From the NCBI GenBank assembly GCA_045600025.1, contig JAZRXC010000060.1:1-10795 (forward strand): a stretch of DNA of 10,795 nucleotides, written 5' to 3'. The notes under the pieces are model-generated. The model made no database searches. It was not told the DNA's origin and saw only the letters and a program-made list of their open reading frames with translations. This DNA is from UBA3774 sp045600025. Lineage in GTDB: Bacteria > Bacillota > Clostridia > Lachnospirales > Lachnospiraceae. The stretch's first letter is position 1, and the number at the start of each line of letters is the position of its first letter. Shown here piece by piece: positions 7,131 through 10,795 of this stretch. A program made the translations under genes and the position numbers.

Positions 7131-7979
7131 TTAGATTGCAATAGGAATATTCTTTATCTGTTCGTGTGTCTCGTAATTTTCAACTATAACGTCATCCGGT
7201 GTGAAATCGTAGAAGTTCTTGATGTCCGGGTTCAAATGAACCTTGGGCGCCGGAAGCGGCTCGCGCTTGATCAGCTCCTCAATGATCGGAACGTGGCGAT
7301 CATAGATGTGGCAGTCAGCGATTACATGAACGAGTTCGCCGGGCTCCATGCCGCAGACCTGTGCAAACATCATAACGAGAATTGAGTACTGAACTACATT
7401 CCAGTTATTTGCGGCAAGAACGTCCTGTGAGCGCTGATTGAGTATCGCATTCAGAACCAGCTTGCCTGTCTCGGGATTTTTAGTACAGTTAAATGTCATA
7501 GAATATGCGCAAGGATATAAGTGCATCTCGTGCAGATCCTGGAAGTTGTAAATATTGGTCAGAATGCGGCGGGAATAGGGATTATGCTGCAGGTCCCAGA
7601 GAACTCTGTCAACCTGATCCATGTCACCTTCTTTGTACTGATGCTTAACGGACATCTGATAGCCGTAAGCCTTGCCGATTGAACCGTCTTCGTCAGCCCA
7701 TTCGTCCCAGATGTGGCTCTTTAAGTCGCGAATGTTGTTGGACTTTTTCTGCCAAATCCATAGGAGCTCATCTGTCGCAGACTTGATGCCTGTCTTTCTC
7801 AGAGTAAGCGCGGGGAATTCTTTTTTAAGGTCGTAGCGATTAACTACGCCAAAACGTTTAATGGTATAGGCGAGCTCGCCATCAGGCCAATGCGGGCGAA
7901 CTTTTTCGCCGGTCGTATCTACGCCGTTATCAATGATATCACGGCACATCTTAATAAAAACTTCATCTGCGTATGACAT
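7131..7979 (-). CDS. thyA: thymidylate synthase (divergent ThyA)
   Basis: ThyA methylates dUMP to dTMP using methylene-tetrahydrofolate. The 282-residue protein keeps the main landmarks: DELLW at 70-74, IWDEWADEDG at 90-99, the phosphate-binding Arg pair in SRRI (R137-R138), the nucleophile C157 in LYPCAYS, NQRSQD at 181-186, N194, H224 and Y226 in DCHIY, and a C-terminus ending PIAI like the usual PVAI. It departs from E. coli in several conserved spots: the His after the catalytic Cys is Ala, the active-site QF is TF, and the LGLPFN loop reads AANNWN. The ATG at 7979 has GGAGGG five bases upstream; an in-frame extension to 8075 would run into the upstream repeat region and is rejected. It heads the operon with DHFR, the enzyme that recycles its folate product. 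Confidence 0.93.
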   Translation of the reverse strand: MSYADEVFIKMCRDIIDNGVDTTGEKVRPHWPDGELAYTIKRFGVVNRYDLKKEFPALTLRKTGIKSATDELLWIWQKKSNNIRDLKSHIWDEWADEDGSIGKAYGYQMSVKHQYKEGDMDQVDRVLWDLQHNPYSRRILTNIYNFQDLHEMHLYPCAYSMTFNCTKNPETGKLVLNAILNQRSQDVLAANNWNVVQYSILVMMFAQVCGMEPGELVHVIADCHIYDRHVPIIEELIKREPLPAPKVHLNPDIKNFYDFTPDDVIVENYETHEQIKNIPIAI

Positions 7980-7984
7980 ATTTA

Positions 7985-7990
7985 CCCTCC
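7985..7990 (-). promoter_or_regulatory. ribosome binding site that fixes the thyA start
   Basis: GGAGGG on the minus strand lies five bases before the ATG at 7979. It lies inside a possible 32-codon upstream extension of the frame, which is therefore unlikely to be translated. Confidence 0.75.
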
Positions 7991-8006
7991 GATATGTTTC
8001 ATAAAT

Positions 8007-8036
8007 AGAATAGCATATATGGGCGATATCTGCCAC
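8007..8036 (-). promoter_or_regulatory. candidate promoter for thyA operon
   Basis: On the minus strand GTGGCA (-35, 8031-8036) and TATTCT (-10, 8007-8012) are 18 bases apart, with TG one base before the -10. The -35 falls inside the proximal copy of an 18-base direct repeat. Both boxes are imperfect, so the call is moderate; some promoter is needed here because a strong terminator lies just upstream. Confidence 0.42.
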
Positions 8037-8085
8037 ATAAAAAAGCACATCGCTTGCGAAGAAATTTTCTGCCACATAAAAAAGC
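8029..8085. repeat. perfect 18-bp direct repeat, two copies 39 bp apart
   Basis: TCTGCCACATAAAAAAGC occurs at 8029-8046 and again at 8068-8085. On the minus strand the distal copy begins with the U-tract of the terminator of the oxidoreductase gene, while the proximal copy lacks the hairpin and overlaps the proposed -35 of thyA. The match ends sharply on both sides. Confidence 0.9.
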
Positions 8086-8104
8086 GGCAGCCGAAGCTGC
8101 CGCT
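8078..8104 (-). terminator. intrinsic terminator of the Gfo/Idh/MocA oxidoreductase gene
   Basis: A perfect nine-base stem (8096-8104 with 8083-8091) closes on the stable loop TTCG, followed on the minus strand by TTTTTTA. It lies 14 bases after the stop of the oxidoreductase gene. Confidence 0.93.
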
Positions 8105-8118
8105 GTAAATGATTAAGA

Positions 8119-9294
8119 TTAGAAGTTAACCTTGCGTCCTTCTTCTGCTGCTACATATGCTGCATGAAGAACCTTTGTTACGTTGTAAGCGAGTTCGAAG
8201 TTGGATACAGGCTCAAGGTCATAAGCAACTGTGTCGCAGAAGTTCTGCATCTCATCAACATAACCGCGGATAACAGGGTCACATACGAATGCCTTGTTCC
8301 AGCCGAGCTTCTTAGGAAGCATCTCGGAAATGGCTACATTCTCAAGGCCGTTCTCATCGAGGAAGTAAGTGTCCATAAGATCGGTAGGAGTAATGTTGCA
8401 CATCATGGTGCTGTCATTTGTGTAAACTTCTACATAGTTCTTGGTGTAACCAAGGCAGCAGTCACATGCAATGATGAGAGCCTTTGACTGATCTGCGAAG
8501 GTGATGGTGATGTTACCATAATCTTCTACATCTTCAGGATAAGTTGTGAAGTACTTAATCTCTTCCTTCTTGAGGCCGTGCTGGATCGTGCCGGTATCGC
8601 AGGTAACGGAAACGATCTTGAGTTCTTCTCCGCGAGCTTTTGCTTCCTGCTGCTTCAGCCACAGGATACCACCGAGCGGATGGCAACCGGTACGGGAAAG
8701 GATTCCGCCGCCGTTTGCTGACCATTTGCCTGCAACAGGTGAGCTTGATCCCTTAAGTGACTCTTCGCCCTTCATGAAGCAGATGCGGCTGTCTTTTGCT
8801 TTAACTATTTCAGCTGCCTTCTGGATTGCGGGAACATATACGAAGTTCTCGGCAAACATGAACTTAGCGCTTGACTTATCTATAACTGCTTTGAGGTCGT
8901 CGAGTTCAGCCATAACCTTATCATACATTTCTTTCTTGGGGGTAAGGCCTACATTTTCCTGACCCTTCTCGCCGAAATAACCGGTAAGGGGCTTCTCGCA
9001 GATTACGTTCTTGCCTGCAAGGATTGCTTCCTTTACAAGGTTGATGTGAAGGAACGGAGGGGTTACGATATCGATTACGTTGATCTCCGGATCATTGAGA
9101 AGATCATGATAATCTTTTGTTGCGTACTCATAACCGTAGTCCTCTTTTACCTTTTCAGCCTTCTCGATGAATACATCACTGATGCCTTTAAGTTTGAGAT
9201 CTACGCCATTAACTTTTTTGTAACCATTGCCGTGCAGAGTTGCTGCATAGCCGGCTCCGATGGTACCAACTACTACGGGAACTTTATTTGCCAT
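8119..9294 (-). CDS. Gfo/Idh/MocA-family NAD(P)-dependent oxidoreductase, substrate unknown
   Basis: The 391-residue protein has the two-domain layout of this family, whose members mostly oxidise or reduce sugars and inositols. The N-terminal Rossmann loop reads GTIGAGYAATLH at 10-21, VTPPFLH is at 77-83, and the catalytic Lys motif EKP is at 100-102. A stretch of about 40 residues after EKP is longer than in typical members. The C-terminal domain holds NGGGILSRTGCHPLG near 194-208, where H205 is the likely catalytic His. The ATG at 9294 is nine bases after AGGAGG; a TTG at 9303 would abut that site and is rejected. It stands alone, with its own promoter and terminator, between aldolase and thyA. 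There are no sugar transporters or kinases nearby, so the substrate cannot be inferred. Many Cys residues occur in the last third (CDCC near 280), unlike a secreted protein. Confidence 0.88.
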   Translation of the reverse strand: MANKVPVVVGTIGAGYAATLHGNGYKKVNGVDLKLKGISDVFIEKAEKVKEDYGYEYATKDYHDLLNDPEINVIDIVTPPFLHINLVKEAILAGKNVICEKPLTGYFGEKGQENVGLTPKKEMYDKVMAELDDLKAVIDKSSAKFMFAENFVYVPAIQKAAEIVKAKDSRICFMKGEESLKGSSSPVAGKWSANGGGILSRTGCHPLGGILWLKQQEAKARGEELKIVSVTCDTGTIQHGLKKEEIKYFTTYPEDVEDYGNITITFADQSKALIIACDCCLGYTKNYVEVYTNDSTMMCNITPTDLMDTYFLDENGLENVAISEMLPKKLGWNKAFVCDPVIRGYVDEMQNFCDTVAYDLEPVSNFELAYNVTKVLHAAYVAAEEGRKVNF

Positions 9295-9303
9295 AACTGA
9301 CAA

Positions 9304-9309
9304 CCTCCT
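9304..9309 (-). promoter_or_regulatory. ribosome binding site that fixes the oxidoreductase start
   Basis: AGGAGG on the minus strand ends nine bases before the ATG at 9294 and directly touches an in-frame TTG at 9303. The spacing excludes the TTG and supports the ATG. Confidence 0.8.
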
Positions 9310-9326
9310 ATTTTTTAATCATTTTA

Positions 9327-9355
9327 ATTATATTTGAATTTTGTTAAAAAAGCAA
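9327..9355 (-). promoter_or_regulatory. sigma-A type promoter for the oxidoreductase gene
   Basis: TTGCTT (-35, 9350-9355) and consensus TATAAT (-10, 9327-9332) are exactly 17 bases apart on the minus strand, in very A/T-rich DNA just after the aldolase terminator. Transcription should start near 9320, about 26 bases before the ATG. Confidence 0.7.
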
Positions 9356-9372
9356 CAATATTATGGGGAAAT

Positions 9373-9396
9373 AAAAAAGCCGCCCGTGTGGGCGGC
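9373..9396 (-). terminator. intrinsic terminator of the aldolase gene
   Basis: A seven-base all-GC stem (9390-9396 with 9379-9385) with loop ACAC is followed on the minus strand by TTTTTT at 9378-9373. It sits 24 bases after the aldolase stop. Confidence 0.93.
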
Positions 9397-9420
9397 CAAA
9401 AATATATGGAAGGAATGTTA

Positions 9421-10365
9421 TCAATCTATAGCTTTGCCGGCGCAGCCAAGCACATCAACAAGCTTATGACGAACAAGCTCCTTGATGTTAGCACGAGCAG
9501 GCTTTAAGTACTCACGAGGATCGAACTTGTCGGGATTCTCAGCGAAGAACTTACGAACTGTACCGGTCATAGCAAGACGAAGATCGGAATCGATATTAAT
9601 CTTGCAGACAGCACTACGAGCAGCCTCACGCAGCTGATCCTCCGGAACACCGATAGCACCGGGCATATTTCCGCCGAAGGTATTAATCATCTCAACATAA
9701 TTCTGCGGAACAGAAGAAGCACCGTGAAGAACGATAGGGAAACCGGGAAGTCTCTTCTCGCACTCATGAAGAACATCAAAACGAAGCTGAGGCTTAGTGC
9801 CGGGCTTAAACTTATAAGCACCATGGCTGGTACCGATAGCAATAGCAAGAGAATCACAACCGGTGCGAGTAACGAACTCTTCAACCTCTTCGGGGCGAGT
9901 ATAGGAAGAATCCTCAGCGGAAACCTTAACATCATCCTCAATGCCGGCAAGAGTACCAAGCTCAGCCTCAACAACAACGCCATGCTCATGAGCGTACTCA
10001 ACAACGCGACGGGTAATCTCAATATTTTCCTCAAAAGGCTTACCTGAAGCATCAATCATAACAGAAGTGAACCCACCGTCAACACAAGCCTTGCAGGTCT
10101 CAAAATCGGGGCCGTGATCAAGATGCAGAGCAATCGGAATATCGGGGCAGCAAAGAACTGCAGCCTCAACGAGCTTTACAAGATAATTGTGGTTAGCATA
10201 AGCGCGAGCGCCCTTAGAAACCTGAAGAATAACCGGAGCCTTCTCTTCCTGACAAGCCTCGGTAATACCCTGAACGATTTCCATGTTGTTAACATTGAAT
10301 GCACCAATAGCGTAACCGCCATTGTAAGCTTTTTCAAACATTTCCTTAGTAGTAACTAATGCCAT
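9421..10365 (-). CDS. fba: class II fructose-bisphosphate aldolase
   Basis: The enzyme splits fructose 1,6-bisphosphate into dihydroxyacetone phosphate and glyceraldehyde 3-phosphate in glycolysis, and works in reverse in gluconeogenesis. The 314 residues match the usual length of the class II type. GAFNVNN is at 21-27. The hallmark HLDHG at 81-85 gives the catalytic Asp (D83) and a zinc ligand (H84). VEAELG is at 132-137, and the other two zinc ligands are H181 in GTSHGAYKF and H214 in VLHGASS. NIDSD near 255 is the phosphate-binding end of the barrel. The ATG at 10365 follows GAGGGAG at five bases. The gene is a single-gene unit with a near-consensus promoter and a strong terminator, as expected for an abundant glycolytic enzyme. 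A tagatose-bisphosphate aldolase is a remote alternative, as there are no tagatose or galactitol genes nearby. Confidence 0.96.
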   Translation of the reverse strand: MALVTTKEMFEKAYNGGYAIGAFNVNNMEIVQGITEACQEEKAPVILQVSKGARAYANHNYLVKLVEAAVLCCPDIPIALHLDHGPDFETCKACVDGGFTSVMIDASGKPFEENIEITRRVVEYAHEHGVVVEAELGTLAGIEDDVKVSAEDSSYTRPEEVEEFVTRTGCDSLAIAIGTSHGAYKFKPGTKPQLRFDVLHECEKRLPGFPIVLHGASSVPQNYVEMINTFGGNMPGAIGVPEDQLREAARSAVCKINIDSDLRLAMTGTVRKFFAENPDKFDPREYLKPARANIKELVRHKLVDVLGCAGKAID

Positions 10366-10404
10366 AGTAACTCCCTCTTTTCTTATATTTAAAACTTCGT
10401 GAAA

Positions 10405-10433
10405 ATTATATCACAGTGGCAAATAAGTGTCAC
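10405..10433 (-). promoter_or_regulatory. strong sigma-A type promoter for fba, with overlapping imperfect dyad
   Basis: GTGACA (-35, 10428-10433) and consensus TATAAT (-10, 10405-10410) are 17 bases apart on the minus strand, and TG stands one base before the -10. GTGACA and TGCCAC (10416-10421) form a five-of-six inverted repeat around a six-base centre, which would cover the -35 and spacer and could be an operator. Confidence 0.75.
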
Positions 10434-10491
10434 ATTCTATTTTTTATTTGTAATGATAAATAACTCTTATATTTGACCCGTATTGCCGCAT

Positions 10492-10517
10492 AAAAAGCGC
10501 CCGGATGAGCCGGGCGC
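10492..10517 (-). terminator. intrinsic terminator of the pyruvate:ferredoxin oxidoreductase gene
   Basis: A perfect eight-base GC-rich stem (10510-10517 with 10497-10504) with a five-base loop is followed on the minus strand by TTTTT at 10496-10492. It lies about 30 bases after the stop of the upstream gene. Confidence 0.93.
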
Positions 10518-10546
10518 CGTTTCTTATAAAGACTTATCAGAATCTA

Positions 10547-10795
10547 TTATTTCTCTTCCTCTGCGGGAACTTTATACAGATCTGTAAGTTTTACAAGGTG
10601 TGCATATTTCTCCTGTGCGAGCTTAGCGGACTCTGCGAAGAGCTTCTTAGCGCGCTCAGGGTTCTTGAGCATCAGTGAGTTGTAACGAACCTCGCCCATC
10701 AGGAATGCCTGATAGTCAGCGGTCGGAGCCTTAGAATCAAGCTGGAAAGGATTCTCGCCCGGAGCAACCTTACGAGGATCGTAACGGAAGTTGTG
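10547..10795 (-). CDS. nifJ: pyruvate:ferredoxin (flavodoxin) oxidoreductase, C-terminal end only
   Basis: Only the last 82 residues and a TAA stop are inside the window; the full enzyme is close to 1,170-1,200 residues and its start lies beyond 10795. The fragment begins HNFRYDPRKVAPGENPFQLD and continues with SKAP, FLMGEVRYNSL and a helical, Lys/Glu-rich tail. This matches the C-terminal region of single-chain PFOR, after the thiamine-pyrophosphate domain. PFOR oxidises pyruvate with CoA to acetyl-CoA and CO2, reducing ferredoxin. The cofactor-binding and iron-sulfur regions are not visible, so the call rests on this tail alone, though that tail is distinctive. The terminator after it ends the transcript before fba. 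Reduced ferredoxin from this enzyme would be a substrate of the NfnAB pair at the other end of the window. Confidence 0.85.
   Translation of the reverse strand, partial: HNFRYDPRKVAPGENPFQLDSKAPTADYQAFLMGEVRYNSLMLKNPERAKKLFAESAKLAQEKYAHLVKLTDLYKVPAEEEK

Noticed and set aside
7980..8075. N-terminal extension of ThyA by 32 residues
   Set aside because: The extension runs over the ribosome binding site, the proposed promoter and the repeat, and the ATG at 7979 gives the expected ThyA length.
9687..10055. 122-residue Leu-rich open frame on the minus strand, looking like a membrane protein
   Set aside because: It is another frame of the aldolase gene; the hydrophobic look comes from reading that gene's codons out of register.
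1..10795. A new defence, mobile or CRISPR-like system
   Set aside because: I looked for transposases, integrases, spaced repeats, toxin-antitoxin pairs and defence domains on both strands and saw none; the only repeat is the two-copy 18-base element, and nearly all sequence is accounted for by housekeeping genes.

Overview
The window looks like a stretch of ordinary chromosome from an anaerobic, low-to-mid GC Firmicute of the class Clostridia. A gut or rumen relative of the Lachnospiraceae is my best guess, but the family cannot be fixed from this sequence. The clues are the end of a pyruvate:ferredoxin oxidoreductase, an NfnAB-type electron-bifurcating transhydrogenase, strong AGGAGG-type ribosome binding sites, sigma-A type promoters and short GC-rich hairpin terminators with U-tracts. 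Every supported gene lies on the minus strand, so transcription runs from high to low coordinates. I see no mobile elements, CRISPR array, RNA genes or phage genes, and no gap between genes above 300 bases.

In order of transcription: (1) 10795-10547, the last 82 residues of pyruvate:ferredoxin oxidoreductase, then a terminator. (2) 10365-9421, class II fructose-bisphosphate aldolase, a single-gene unit with its own promoter and terminator. (3) 9294-8119, an orphan Gfo/Idh/MocA-family oxidoreductase, also with its own promoter and terminator. (4) 7979-6077, a thymidylate operon of thyA, a DHFR gene and a small two-helix membrane protein, all nearly overlapping and closed by a terminator. (5) 5904-3467, a Na+/phosphate symporter with a PhoU domain, overlapped by trmB. 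(6) 3388-1888, a GMP synthase gene that encodes only the ATP-pyrophosphatase part, with its own promoter, followed closely by coaD. (7) 1797 to the window edge, nfnA and a truncated nfnB/gltA-like gene.

The genes are mostly housekeeping: glycolysis and pyruvate oxidation, NADPH supply from reduced ferredoxin and NADH, nucleotide synthesis (GMP, dTMP), coenzyme A, tRNA methylation and phosphate uptake. PFOR and Nfn are linked in principle, since PFOR makes the reduced ferredoxin that Nfn uses. I found no convincing new defence or mobile system. The points most worth a second look are the GMP synthase without a glutaminase domain, unusual residues at the cofactor-phosphate pocket of the DHFR, a divergent thymidylate synthase active site, the unknown membrane protein fused by overlap to the folate operon, and a duplicated 18-base element between a terminator and the thyA promoter.
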